64,000 nt of DNA from Pseudeuparius sepicola (lineage: Eukaryota; Arthropoda; Insecta; Coleoptera; Anthribidae), in assembly GCA_963920635.1 (NCBI GenBank), contig OY987303.1, forward strand, positions 42,035,223-42,099,222. Direction: 5' to 3'. Below are positions 34,024 through 45,960 of this stretch, one piece after another (the first letter of the stretch is position 1; each line of letters begins with the position of its first letter). Position numbers and translations under genes: made by a program. The notes under the pieces were generated by a model. The model was not told the DNA's origin, searched no databases, and was given only the letters and a program-made list of their open reading frames with translations.

Positions 34024-34939
34024 GTTCGTTTAAGAGATACAGGTCGTTAAAGTTTGTTTTTGAAATTGGATTTTGGCTACATCTCCCAACAGAATCAAGC
34101 TGCTGAACTGAAATTTGGCACTGCTGTGTCCTTTGGGATGGAGAATAAGCTGAATCGCCGTATCTCACAGAGGGCGCCACTTGCGCTGTTTTTTGATCGT
34201 GCTTTTACTCGTAACTTTTTTGAGGTTATATTTTTGGTCCTGCAGGTCCATCATTTTAGTGCACCCTTCATTCTACAACAAAGAGGTACTATTGTTTCAT
34301 AATCAACCGTTTGCGTTGAAATTTACAAAATGTGACCCAAAACACCTGTGGACTTCAATATCCGAAACAAAATTTTCACCTACCGCTTTCAAATGTTACA
34401 GATCAACTGTACATTCAAATTCAAAATGAAGAAAAAAATGCCAAATGGGCATTGGTCAAAACACCATTGGGTTTCATGAAATAGGGTGTCCAAATTTTGT
34501 GAAATTCAATCTTTCCATTTTGAAAGCGAATAATATTTGGTACGTTGTTCATAGGGATTTTTTTTTTCACTTTAAATGGTACAGTTGATCTGTAACACTT
34601 GAAAGCTGTAAAAGAAAATTTTATATATCGAACATTGGAGTTAACAGGTGTTTTGGGGCACATTTTGTCGATTTTAACGCAAACTGTTGACTTTATCGTT
34701 ATGAAACAAGAGTACCTCTTTGTTGCAGAACGAAAATATTCACTAAAATAATGAACCTGCAGGATCAAAAAGATAACTTTAAAAAAGTTACGAGTAAAAG
34801 CACGATCAAAAAACAGCGCAAGTGGCGCCCTCTGAGAGATACAGCGAAATTCAGTTCAGCAGCTTGATTATGTGGGGAGATGTAGCCAAAATCTAATTTC
34901 AAAAAACAAATTTTAACGCCTTGTATCTCTTAAACGAAC
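34024..34939. repeat. Large palindromic element, copy 1
   Basis: Arms at about 34024-34415 and 34563-34939 are inverted copies of nearly 400 bp; shared segments include GTATCTCTTAAACGAAC, GCGCAAGTGGCGCCCTCTG and GTTTCATAA. A non-palindromic tail to about 35048 ends TTTTGGGACACCCTCTATAA. It belongs to the family also seen at 45961-46919 and, partly, 58090-58292. Confidence 0.88.
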
Positions 34940-35048
34940 TACATTTCTATATATTAGCATATTAGCATATTTGCCTCAATCGTAATATTTTGGCCCAAAA
35001 TATATGCAGTTGCTCTATGTCCCATTACTTTTGGGACACCCTCTATAA

Positions 35049-35903
35049 TGTCCAAAAATGTATTGAGCATGAATTGAAACTGTACACAAAGTGCCACCAG
35101 TAACTTGACTACACAGAATATACACACAGGTCTATTCTGTTGGTAAGCGTCAGAACTACCCCCTAGCTCGTACAAGAAATCTGTTATGATACACAGTAAT
35201 GAGCCCACTAGCGTATAATAGAACTGTCAATCCATGACGAAATATTTCCATAATATTGTAGCGGTTCCTCGTGTATCAGGCGGATTCTACCTGGTCTGTT
35301 GTACACCAAAGTATGTAATGGGAGCACGAGCATGGTGAATATGGTATCCAATAATCTGGAGGTTCACAGTGTGGGTTCGCAGATCGGAGAGTAGGGAAGC
35401 ACGTGTACTTCCCTCTACGTTCGATGCGGCACTGGTGTGATCCGCCGCCGTCGCCGCCGCCGGCCCCTGAATCACCCTGTATATACATCGAACGATTCCA
35501 CACCGCTACGTCACACGAGCATCAATATCACCTCGGATGGACAATGAAAAACTATAGATTTGGTTAGAGAAGCCTCTGCACTGGAGGCATCCAAATCAGG
35601 GTAAACAGAAACATGTCGAACTAGTCGATGAACTCGTTATGGAACGCTTCCTTTGGCAATACGAGTTCAGGTTGGAAACCTCGAAATCATATAAAATTTT
35701 ACTGTAGAAGATGCACCATAATAATGCAGCTCGAACCTCTGAGAAATAACCTTGTATAGAGGGGCCAAAAGCATCAAAATGCACACGTTTGTAGTCAACC
35801 AACATATAAGGAAAGAAAATTTAGCAAAGTAAATAAACTTTACACCCGGGTGTACAGGATGTCCCAGTTAAGATGTTACAAGCGACTATCTAGGTAAATT
35901 TTA
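35049..35903. other. No gene recognised; short CGCCGC tract
   Basis: A GC-rich trinucleotide tract (CCGCCGTCGCCGCCGCCGG) lies at 35441-35463 near an ACCCTGTATATAC motif. Short frames here have no family motif. Confidence 0.45.
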
Positions 35904-36685
35904 ATATACAGTGTGTCCACGGATGGACTTAACTATAAGTACTTGTAAAAAAATTTATTAAAATTTTTCGATCAAAGTCATTCTTGAAAAAAATCTGCTT
36001 TTTCTTAAAATAAGATAGGCGTGGAAAAAGTTAACATTACTTGTACTGAGTGACCAGAAAATTGAGGAAACGCTAATTCGTATAAGAGTAAACGGCCTTT
36101 ATTCGTAGAGATATCAAAAAAAGTTATAAAGAAAATGTGTTCATCGCGACCAGTTACTTAGATGTACAAAATTTAAAGCGTTAGGCCTACTTTTATTTTT
36201 GATTTTTTTCTTGTTTTTCTCAGATTAAATAATTTTCTGTAGGTAGTACGACAAAACTGTATAAATATAAGTGACTCAGAGTAAGAAACTGTGTATGATG
36301 AAAACATTTTTGACAATCCTGGGCTTACTTTGAGTTTCCTCCAATATTATCCAAAATAAAAAGTAGGCCTAGAATCGTTAAATTTTGCCAACATGCGCAG
36401 TTTTCCATTCTGAGGAAGTTTTATTAATACAGTTTTGTCGTCCTATTTACAGAAAACCATTTATTTGAAAAAAATATATGAACAAATTTTCTTTATAACT
36501 TTTTCAATATCTCTGTAAAGAGAGGCAGTTTACTTCCATGCTAATTCGCGTTTCGTCAAATTTCTGGTCACCCAGTATAAGTAATGTTAACTTTTTCCAT
36601 TCCAATCTTTGTCAAGAATGACTTTTTTCGAAAAATTTAAAATAATAAGTAAATAGTTAAGTCCATCCATGGACAGACTGTATAT
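35904..36685. repeat. Foldback element, about 780 bp
   Basis: The ends ATATACAGTGTGTCC and GGACAGACTGTATAT are inverted. The arms continue through GGACTTAACTAT, CATTCTTGA and AAAAAGTTAACATTACTT. The inverted copies are imperfect; nothing coding. Confidence 0.85.
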
Positions 36686-36829
36686 TGGTGGTTAAAAAAA
36701 TTAAACTTGTGTAGTTTTTCCAAGGAATTGATTGCCGCTGAGATGAAAACAATTAAATTTCAAACAAAAAAAAAAACAAAAAAGTTATCTCAAAACAAAC
36801 CGATTGGTTTGAAAAAAATTAAGAATTTG

Positions 36830-37041
36830 ATTTTGTTGCATTTTTTTATTAGGTTGCTAAAGTGGATAACAATTTGCACCGCACACTTGAATATCACTTC
36901 CGGTAAATCGATTCATGTCACATCCTTACACAAAACAACTGCCATGTCGTCTGCAAATCCAAAAATCTGCCTATTGTTATTATTAGTTTTTAATATATTA
37001 TTCGCATAAAGCGAGGAAAGGATAGGCCCCCAAATCGCTCC
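36830..37041 (-). pseudogene. LINE reverse transcriptase fragment (FADD box)
   Basis: The minus strand encodes an AYPFLAYANNIL-like stretch followed by RQIFGFADDMAVVL, which matches the F/YADD catalytic region of non-LTR reverse transcriptases. The frame breaks on both sides. The next foldback element lies just downstream. Confidence 0.7.
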
Positions 37042-37455
37042 TTAATAAAAAAATAATTTTTTTCTATGACTGTTAGAAATGGCCCCATTGTATATTCGTT
37101 TTTAGTTGGGGAATGTGCTATATTGTACACGGTTTTTTGCAACCGGCTCGGAAAATCATTGTGCACAAGCTACCACCGCAACCGGTCGGGAATATCATTG
37201 TGCACGTGTCGGCTATGCAAATTTGAGTCTAGTAGTAAGAGGTCATTGAGAGTCTATTTTCGTTTATTTTTAAAGCGGAAAAATTAAATTACTTAACATA
37301 ACACATAGTTAACATAAGAAAAACGGACAGTTCCTGCGGCAATAAGACATGGCATGGGAATTTCTCTCCCTGACTATACCATCGTTCTTGGAAGTCCGTT
37401 GTCTATATTAGTAGATAAGCTATGTCGGTTCTGGCGCAAATTCCCGTGTTATTTC
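37042..37455. other. No gene recognised
   Basis: Two similar segments (about 37135-37165 and 37180-37205) share CGGGAAWATCATTGTGCAC-like sequence. No coding signal. Confidence 0.4.
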
Positions 37456-37907
<452 letters not shown>

Positions 37908-38237
37908 TTATAAGTGATCGTTAGGGATACAAACAGGTGAATTAACCCACTATAGTATACGCGACTTAAATATAAATGTATATACACATGCGACGTCGCA
38001 TCCAGGTTGAAACTAATTTAAAATTAATCGATTACCAAACCCATCTTACAAAAATAAAATAAAATATACAAAAGAGAAAAACAAAGAGAAAATTAATGTT
38101 TACATATATCTAATGAATTATAAGCCTCGAACTTAGCCCACCTAGCCTTGTATTGTAAATTAATAAAATAATATTTTAAATTTATTTTAAGTCTATACAG
38201 TGATACTGCGAAAATATCGAACAAGTTACTAACATTA

Positions 38238-38600
38238 TTAGTACCTAAAAGGTACATAAAACAGGTCAAAGTCTCTTAACTGTCGTTGTGGTACATTGAT
38301 ACCGATAAAAGAAAGCAAATCCGGGCACTGCATAATATAATTTAACAACTTAAATATAACAATAATGTCAGACATCATTCTTCTGTTTTCTAAAGGCACA
38401 ATTCTAAAATGATATAATGCAATAGAAACCTTATTCTCTGGAAACGTGAATTTTGTTTTAAAACATAGAAATTTTATAAATTTAATTTGTATGTTTTCCA
38501 GGCGGGTTATGTAAGATTTGTATTGGGGATTCCAAACCACACTAGGAAAGCTTAGCTTGCTCAGAACGAAGGAATATAATACAATTCACCTCTCTCAGGT
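38238..38600 (-). pseudogene. LINE reverse transcriptase C-terminal fragment
   Basis: The minus strand reads SVVWNPQYKSYITRLENIQ, then KFIKFLCFKT, IALYHFRIVPLENRRMMSDI and GINVPQRQLRDFDLFYVPF. This matches the end of Jockey-like LINE RTs (SxVWxPxYxxxxxRIExxQxxFLRF). The 3' side leads into the TTTA tract, which on the minus strand is (AAAT)n and may be the expanded LINE tail. Confidence 0.82.
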
Positions 38601-39161
38601 TAGACCTATATATTGTAATCCTCCAGAAACATCATACAAGTTTAGTTGGAAACCATCCGAAACTTCTAGGAGAACAGCAGTATTAGTTTTAACCCCAAAA
38701 TAATCTTCATATCGGTAAGAAATCACCTTACGTTACTTTCAACGAAGCAATTTCAACGACCCCCACTCCTTCCACCTATCAAAGTTAGTTTAATTATTGT
38801 GCAATCCTGTGCTAGCTGTATAGCCTTATAATGGTACTGTAAGGAATAGTAAAAAATTAAAAAATACCTTCTTTTTATAATGTTTTATTTATTAACACAA
38901 GTTAAGTTTGTGATTGTCACACACAAAATACAACTCTTTCCTTATTTCTATTAGGTGTATGTTTTATGACATCTAGTTTTATTCTTATTTTGTAGTTTAG
39001 ATCTATATTCGAGTTCTCTAGTTCTTCCTCTAGCCAATAGTTAGATTCAAACAAGAATTTCAGATTTTCAAATTAAGTCCATGTCGTCATCGTAAGGGAT
39101 TATAATGTATCCCTCCTTCTTGAGATCTTCTTTAGCCTTGTAAGCATTTAGAAAAACATTT

Positions 39162-40985
39162 TTATGGTAGGTACCCCTTAACGTAATACACACTTTTTGG
39201 CCCCTCTTTTTCCCCCAAAACCACAACATATGGAAATTTCCCTTTGCTATTAACGGTAAATGCAGTAACCTTATATTCCCCACTGGTGTCTAGGTTTTTC
39301 CAACGAGACCCAAAATAAGGCTCAAGTTGTTCTCTCAACTTTGCTATTTCCTGCTCAAACTCCAGCCAATGTTGTGTTGGTTTTTAATCGCTTCTGTCTC
39401 TGCCAAAAATTCGATTCTTCTTCGTTTTAAATTTATTTCGTCCAATTCGAGCTTACGCTTCTGAGCAGACAACACACTGATTCGAGATAAAGGTTTTATC
39501 TCTTTGACTGGATAAGAGCACTGTTTATTCGTTAGATTGGTTCTTTTCCTTAATATTTGGGGTAGTAAATTAGTCGTATACACGAAGCCAAATTCTTCGA
39601 GGTTAATCTCCTTGGGGATGGTAGAGAAAAGGTTTGTCGATTTAGAGAAATACGTCTCATCACTCTTAATGTAACACTTGTGGTTAAAACTTACAATGTC
39701 CTTATTCTCTTTATCCTCCACAACTTCTACGTAATTAATCGGTAAAAAATTGAAACTAAATGCAGAAATGACATATGAAATTATTTTACTGCGAGACTTT
39801 GCATCACTGGGTAAATTTATTTGCACTCCAGTTATTTTTTTGGTGTTACTGTTTCCCCAATAAACATATTGTAAAAGGTGCTTTATACAAGGCAACAGCT
39901 GTTTTGTAAAGTGTCGCTCAATTTTTTCCACATTTTAGGTATAGAAACAGAATATATAGGGGCTTTATGGAAGTACTTTTTACTGGAGTTTAGTAGTAAC
40001 AGACAATCTTCTATCGGTTCAAATGTTTGCAGGACACAGTTATTTTCGATGTTGTAATTATAAATCGTAGCCTCCAATCTTGTTATACCATGTGTCATTG
40101 CCAAATTGGAAGAAAATGTTTCCCTTAAGCGTGTATCGGGGCAAGCAATAAAATCGACAATATGGTTACCCAGCTGCTTGTTAACACCAGGGCTGGTCAT
40201 TTGGCAAATAAACTTATTGTAAATTTTAACTCTTACATTAGTATTTACCCATGTTAAACAATCTATACCAACAGTTCTATCGTTATCTACAATTACGTTG
40301 CAATCCTTCTTGTATTCTCCTTGGTAGCAGAAGTTGTGATTTGTAATCAAAAAGTCACTCATCTCTCTCTCTCGTTAAAAACACCAGCAAAGTCTTGCGT
40401 AATATCTAAATCCAGAAGATAGTAATGTTCCTTCCTAAGCTGGTTCAACAGGCGCGGTAGTTGTTCCAGTACGGTCTCAATCGGGGCGTCGGCCAACTCC
40501 ACTTTGTACGCTATCCCAACAGGATCTTTGTATTTTTGTCTAATATTCTCCAAGTCTCTTTGTCCAACCACTTGCATAATTTTTTTCGACATATCACTTC
40601 CACTATTCAGTAGGTAGGGCAGCTTTGCTTTTACTCCATGTTTACCGGAAACTAAGTTGGAAAACTTACCACTTAGGTAAAGATTAAATGCACCACATAC
40701 TTCTTTCTTAACAGTAAAGCGTCCTTTATCCTTTCCCGCACAGTCTTCTAACCCACACAATTTCACAAGCATTATATTATCGCAAAACGGTTTCGTTATT
40801 GACACAAGATTGGAATCATCTCCCACCAGCAGCTCTTCTTCGGCAGTATAATTAATATTTCCAACATCGGTAGCCAGGTCGCCGTCACATAAGTTTTCTG
40901 TCAGCAACCATAGTCAGAACCGTTCGTTGGTTGGTTTAATTTTATTTCCAAAAAGTTGTGGAACACTGTAAACATTAGAAGACAT
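39162..40985 (-). pseudogene. Rep-like replication initiator, broken (about 608 codons)
   Basis: ATG at 40985 follows a promoter. The frame is interrupted by TGA after codon 23 (about 40915) and by frameshifts near 40365, 39915 and 39370; the last stop is TAA at 39162. Visible motifs in order: YYLLDLDITQDFAGVF (about 40415), VRVKIYNKF (about 40225) and GITRLEATIYN (about 40080). An Asp-rich strand, an aromatic-x-K and an R-x-E in this order recall the Rep_trans family (RepC of pT181-type plasmids, PF02486-like), which nicks DNA through Tyr. A basic coiled segment (KRKLELDEINLKRRRIEFL) and a beta-rich C-terminal part with GEYKVTAFTVNSKGKFPYVV follow. The Rep_trans link is inference from three short motifs. 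No helicase Walker motif is seen. Confidence 0.6.
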
Positions 40986-41011
40986 GTTGAACGTTTCGTT
41001 GAAACTCACAA

Positions 41012-41046
41012 ACTGAACGAATGAGTAACCTAGTAACGTTTATATA
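41012..41046 (-). promoter_or_regulatory. TATA box and TCAGT initiator of the Rep-like gene
   Basis: On the minus strand TATATAAA (41046-41039) is followed 30 bp later by TTCAGTTTG (initiator at 41016-41012); the ATG is 27-30 bp further. The spacing is canonical for arthropod pol II core promoters. Confidence 0.75.
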
Positions 41047-41164
41047 TCAATTAGGTTGCACAGGATTGCACAATATTTAAACTAACTTTGATAGGTGGAA
41101 GGAGTGGGGGTCGTTGAAATAGCTTCGTTGAAAGTAACGTAAGGTGGTTTCTTACCTATATGAT

Positions 41165-41636
41165 AACTGAACGCTTCCGCTTTCGGAATACAGTTTTCCA
41201 CATTAGATTTTTATTAGCTTTAAATCTAACTTTTCCTATACGGCCCCCGGACCCGCAGCCTGGCGCGCTCCCTTTAACGCTGCCTGACAGGTGCCCTCTG
41301 ATTGTGTGCAAGCGCGCGTGCGCCCAAACGGGCGACTTCACCGGGATGATACACTTTCCCTCCAATAACCACGCCCGACGCGGATGGCGGGAACGCACCA
41401 TGACTCGGCCTGATTCAAACATCTTCGGATGGGGTCGGATATCTTCGGACACTCTCGGACCATCTCGCGACCTGATTGGCTGTGACGTCGCAAGGAAGCG
41501 GACATCTTCGAGTCTGATTGGGTAGGAGGGGAAAAGGGGGTGGGGCTCGAACCGCGAACGACCTTGATCCCAAATGAAGCTTCATAAAAAAATACATGGG
41601 AATTTGTGCTCGGACCGACATAGCTTATCTACTTCG
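41165..41636. other. GC-rich segment without a recognised gene
   Basis: The stretch is CpG-rich and includes GATTGGCTGTGACGTCGC (inverted CCAAT and a CRE-like site) at 41475-41492, and several ATCTTCGGA motifs. A 121-codon frame on the plus strand has no motif. It could be a displaced promoter-like region. Confidence 0.35.
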
Positions 41637-42168
41637 GCAGGTGGTTTTAAGGGGGGTCTTTCATATAAAATTTTTCGGTTTGGGCTTTCCTTGCCAAGTT
41701 ATTCGGGTCTACAGGGTGACCCAAAAGTATTTTCTTTATTTATATCCCAATAACGGCGCAACTTAAAAATTTGAAATTTGTGTAAAAACTAACAACTACC
41801 ATTAATTTTTTTGCTCAAACTTTTTTGAGGTTATCTTTTTGGTCTTGCAAGTCCATCATTTCAGTGTATCTTTTCATTTTGCAACAAAAGTGTATTCTTA
41901 TTTCATAACGATAAAATCAACCGTTTTCGTTGAAATTGGCAAAACGATAAGATAATGCTTGTGAAATTTTAGGGCACTGTGTAAATGACCCTAAGGCGTC
42001 TTCCAGTAAGTAGATAACACATACCAAATTTCAAATTTTTAAGTTGCGCCGTTATTGAGATGTAAATAAAAAAATACTTTTGGGTCATCCTGTAGACCCA
42101 AATAACTTGGCAGGAAAGCCCAAATCGAAAAATTTTATATGAAAGGCCACCCTTAAAACCACCTGCCG
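41637..42168. repeat. Foldback element, about 530 bp
   Basis: Arms at about 41637-41790 and 42010-42168 are inverted: GGTGGTTTTAAGG, ATATAAAATTTTTCG, CCAAGTTATT, CAGGGTGACCCAAAAGTA. The loop of about 220 bp includes a fragment of the palindromic family (GGTTATCTTTTTGGTCTTGC). Confidence 0.85.
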
Positions 42169-42419
42169 AAAACCCCTTTAAAGTATTTACTATACATTCT
42201 GACTCCCCTGTATATTTTTATTGTTCATGTCAGATTGAGTATATTATACCCGTACGATAGACGATAGTGGACCGCTCCGCCCTCCGCCTTATACCGAGCA
42301 TGCACCAGAAAACAGGCACCGGACTTTAGGAGCGAGCTCCCTCAGGAGAAGCGGCTTTAAAAATCGGCGCGGCCGCTTGCTTACGCATCTGTCCTGTTAT
42401 CTGTGGTAACACTCTCTGA
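42169..42419. other. No gene recognised
   Basis: Moderately GC-rich DNA between a foldback and a LINE fragment. Confidence 0.4.
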
Positions 42420-43030
42420 TTAAATCCTACTAAATGTAATGTGCTACTATTTGGCCCTCCAAAACATAGGCACTTGACTATGGATCACGTTAAAATCAAA
42501 ATTAACGATGTCAATTTAGAAACAATCAAGGAAATAAATATTTACGCCTGTAGGTATTCGATGCACGTGGTGAAATGTACTAAAAAGAGCTTGAGTAGAT
42601 TGAAGATGCTTTACGGTTCCAGGCATTTGTTGAGTTCAGAACTGAAACGTCGCCATTGTGACTCCTTAGTTCTTTCTATGTTTGATTATTGTGATCTTGT
42701 TGATGGACCTTGTTTGACTGCTACATCTCAGAGAATCCAGACTATTCAGAATTGATGTATTCGTTTTATATGAGAAATTAGGAGACGTAATTCAGTTTCT
42801 CATAAGCTCAAAGATCTCAATTGGTTAAATATATAATTGCGGAGAAAACTCCACCGAGCTGTTTTTTATCCTAAAATTATTATCACAAGAGTTCCTACTT
42901 ACCTTAGTCGTAAAATTATATTTAGAGGAGACATCCATGATGTAAATAGCAGATTCATACACTCTATATTAGTCTAAGAGCTAGCGGTTCATCCGACTAA
43001 CCCGTTTCCCACAAAGCTAGAACTTTTTTA
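42420..43030 (+). pseudogene. LINE reverse transcriptase C-terminal fragment
   Basis: The frame reads LNPTKCNVLLFGPPKH, DVNLETIKEIN, RLKMLYGSRHLLSSELKRR, LSMFDYCDLVDGPCL and, past in-frame stops near 42755, 42770 and 42834, SHKLKDLNWLNI, RVPTYLSRKIIFRGDIHD and NPFPTKLELF. This is the finger-thumb and tail region of insect non-LTR RTs, related to the fragment at 51.6-52.1 kb. Confidence 0.85.
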
Positions 43031-43445
43031 AATAATGTTTTATTATCGGTTAATTGAGAAAGTACCGTTCTGGCAGGCATCTCGCGGTTGCGTCATCATC
43101 CCTTAAAAAAAATGACAACCATTTTGAGGGTTGCAAGTATGTGCCAGACGACAGTAAAGTTGTCATAGGGATAGAAATTCGTAACCTGCTCTCACAAGGC
43201 TGAAATTTTGAGGGAATATTCTTTTAATAGTTTTAAAAGAATATGTAAACAGCCAGACTATTCTGGCGGTTGCAAGTGTCTTCCAGAGGAGTACAGGGTG
43301 ACCCCCCAAAAAGTACCACCCCCATTTATTTTCTTAATTTTAAGGTATTTTAAAAGGCACTTCTATACTAATTTCTTCCAAATTTTCAGAATCTGCTGTC
43401 AAAAAAACAATCGAGCATCAAACAAAAAATTTACGGATCTAACAC
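43031..43445. other. No gene recognised
   Basis: Two related segments (about 43125-43145 and 43262-43290) share GGTTGCAAGTRTSTKCCAGA-like sequence; AGGGTGACCCCCCAAAAAG at 43296 is a foldback-type end. Confidence 0.4.
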
Positions 43446-43518
43446 CACTTTTTTGAAAGTGAAGCCCAACTTTCTTTTCCATATTTGGATAGGTAACTGA
43501 AATCTCTATTATACGACG

Positions 43519-44585
43519 ATATACAGGGTGGAACTGAATCATGGTACACCCCACTTTTTTCCCTTGTACTTTATAAATGTCACTTTTTGACGTGTAAATT
43601 CATTTATTTCCGCTTCCGGTTTTACCGGAAGTGACATTCACTTATGTTTTTTAAATTGAACACCCTGTATATTATTTAAGTTTCGGATTCTCCTCGATGT
43701 ACTGAAACCAACGATGCCTCACAAGTGACATTTTGGCTGACAGAAAGTGGTTTTTCTTTAACTTATTTGGATTTGTAATAATAAACTGAAGGTGGCTATG
43801 AAACAAATGAACTTCGACAAACTGAACATCTTTAATGAACTGCCAAACCGTCTGTCTACAGAAGAGTACTTCTCTTATAATAAATTACGGTATCAATGTG
43901 TTGTCGACTAAAACAATTGCAAAAATAGTGCTTGCAAAAAGATCGGAAAAAGTGGATATGTTGCTGATTTATGGAGAGTGCCAAAAAATGCCGTTGTTGC
44001 TAAAAACTTGTACGCCAAACGATATCCTTATCCTGAAAGACAATGCCCTGCAAGAAATAATTATTTCCACCGCCTGAAAACGTAACTTAGAATAGAGCCA
44101 AAATTAATCTTGTGTAAGTTTGCGGCATTTTGCAAACACTATTTTTGCAATTGTTTTAGTTGACAACACATTGATACCGTAATTTATAATAAGAGAAGTA
44201 CTTTTCTGTAGACAGACGGTTTGACAGTTTATTAAAGATGTTCAGTTTGTCGAAGTTCATTTGTTTCGTAGCCACCTTTAGTTAATTATTGCAAATCCAA
44301 ATAAGTTAAAGAAAAACCACTTTCTGTCAGCCAAAATGTCATTTGTGACGCGTCGTTGGTTTCAGTACATGGAGGAGAATCCGAAACTTAAATAATATAC
44401 AGGGTGTTCCATTTAAAAAACAAAAGTGAATGTCACTTCCGGTAAAACCGGAAGCGGAAATAAATGAATTTACACGTCAAAAAGTGACATTTATAAAGTA
44501 ACATCAACATGCCAAATTTCAAAATTGTATCTCAAAAAACAAGGGAAAAAGTGGGGTGTACCATGATTCAGTTCCACCCTGTATA
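43519..44585. repeat. Inner foldback 1, about 1.07 kb
   Basis: Ends read ACAGGGTGGAACTGAATCAT and its inverse. The arms exceed 450 bp and include CTTCCGGTTTTACCGGAAGT, TTTTGGCTGACAGAAAGTGG and CAATTGCAAAAATAGT on both sides. The loop of about 170 bp lies near 43940-44110. Confidence 0.92.
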
Positions 44586-45058
44586 TAGAGGGTGTCCCTG
44601 GATAGTTGTCGAAATTAATCAATATACAGGGTGTTTTGGAGGTAAATTTGAAAATATGCCCAAGAGTAAACTACAATAATTATTTTCAAAGATATGAACA
44701 ACTTTTAGAAGGAAAAGTTGTTTGGAATAAGGAGTTATGCTGTTGTTGAGTTGAGGCGGCTCGGCCTACTTTGATTATTTTCTTCTTTTCATTCTTAGGT
44801 ATTTTAATATTGTTATTATTGTAATGCAATCTTAGGAAATAACAATAATTTGTCTTTTTACATTATAACTTTTAGTTTTAACTGAACAGGTGAAGATATA
44901 AAAATATCGCACAAATAATCAAAATAGGCCGAGCCGCCCCAAAATTGGATTGGGAAATAATTATTGTAGTTTACTCTTGGGCATATTTTCAAATTTACCT
45001 CCAGAACACCCTGTATATTGATTAATCCCGACAACTATCCAGGGACACCCTGTATATA
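44586..45058. repeat. Inner foldback 2, about 470 bp
   Basis: Ends read GGGTGTCCCTGGATAGTTGT and inverse; the arms include ATTAATCAATATACAGGGTG and AAATATGCCCAAGAGTAAAC. The centre at 44700-44940 holds two inverted CGGCTCGGCC-type segments. Confidence 0.9.
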
Positions 45059-45137
45059 TATATCGTCGTATAATAGAGATTTCAGTTGCCTATCCAAATA
45101 TGGAAAAGAAACTTGGGCTTCACTTTCAAAAAAGTGG

Positions 45138-45960
45138 GATTGTGGGGTAGTGCCAATTGAAAGAGATTTTTAATGTCGTACCACGCATGCCATAGTCAAG
45201 TTTCAAAAATAGATAGGGGGCCTCTAGGAGAGAAGGGTGGGCTTTTCAAAAATGAAATATGTAAAATAAAAAGTATCCGCCTTGTAACAGATATGTGGGT
45301 TCAGGAGAGCAATAAAATTCCAAAACTTCTTGCCCCGGGGTCTTTGTTAGGAGTAGGCACATGTGGATTAATCGCGAGATCTTTAAATGCGTCTAGAACT
45401 GTAATAATATTTAACAAATAGAATACTTATTTTTAATACAGCAAATGTTTCCACCTACTCGTTACTAATTTCAGATTACAGTGATAAATTATTATTAAAT
45501 AAAATATACTGCAACAATGAAAACAAACAGCTACCTAGCTCCGACAAGACGCAAAAGAACCGAAGCAGGATTCCAAATTTCCTTTCACATAGGAGTACGA
45601 CATCTGTCTCTTAATAGCTCAACTAAGGTTTCCATGGACCAGTGGCGCCATCCACACGCGGAGATGTTAAACTACTCGCAATACATTTTCGGCAAAATAA
45701 GAACCCTGTATTGGGTTATGGGAAATACATAAATAAATAAACTATAAAGAAAAGAGTGTATAAACAAATATTTTCCCAAAACCCAATATCTACATTCCGT
45801 CACACCCTCCAAATCAAAATCGACCGGTGGGAACGATTTTCAAAAACCACGCATGTGCTGAATTAGAAGGGGGAGGACACTTTTAGCTCTGATACACTGT
45901 ACATGTATGTCTAGTATGCTTTCTGCAGCCGTTTTTACAATATAGACTTCATTCCGGAAA
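45138..45960. other. No gene recognised
   Basis: Two short frames (82 and 71 codons at 45173 and 45517) show no family motif. Nothing else supported. Confidence 0.4.

Larger units (their letters stand above)
38707..41164 (-). mobile_element. TIR-bounded element with a broken Rep-like gene
   Basis: Inverted ends of about 100 bp (38707-38810 and 41060-41164) match almost throughout, for example GGTAAGAAA, CACCTTACGTTACTTTCAAC, CCCCCACTCCTTCCACCTAT and GTGCAATCCTGTGC. The interior of about 2.25 kb has one gene on the minus strand with its own promoter. A short ATAT at each edge might be a target duplication but is ambiguous. I know no standard superfamily with this combination. Confidence 0.88.
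43446..45137. repeat. Nested foldback: outer inverted repeat
   Basis: Outer arms of about 78 bp at 43446-43523 and 45058-45137 are inverted (TTTTTTGAAAGTGAAGCCCA, CATATTTGGATAGG, ATCTCTATTATACGACGATAT). Everything between them is made of two further foldbacks, 43519-44585 and 44586-45058. Confidence 0.88.

Noticed and set aside
38707..41164. Densovirus-like (parvovirus) origin for the TIR element
   Set aside because: The inverted ends fit in length, but no NS1 helicase Walker motifs or capsid motifs are visible; the Rep motifs resemble Rep_trans more.
41160..41525. 121-codon plus-strand frame in GC-rich DNA
   Set aside because: No recognisable domain, overlaps an antisense frame, and GC-rich DNA opens frames by chance.
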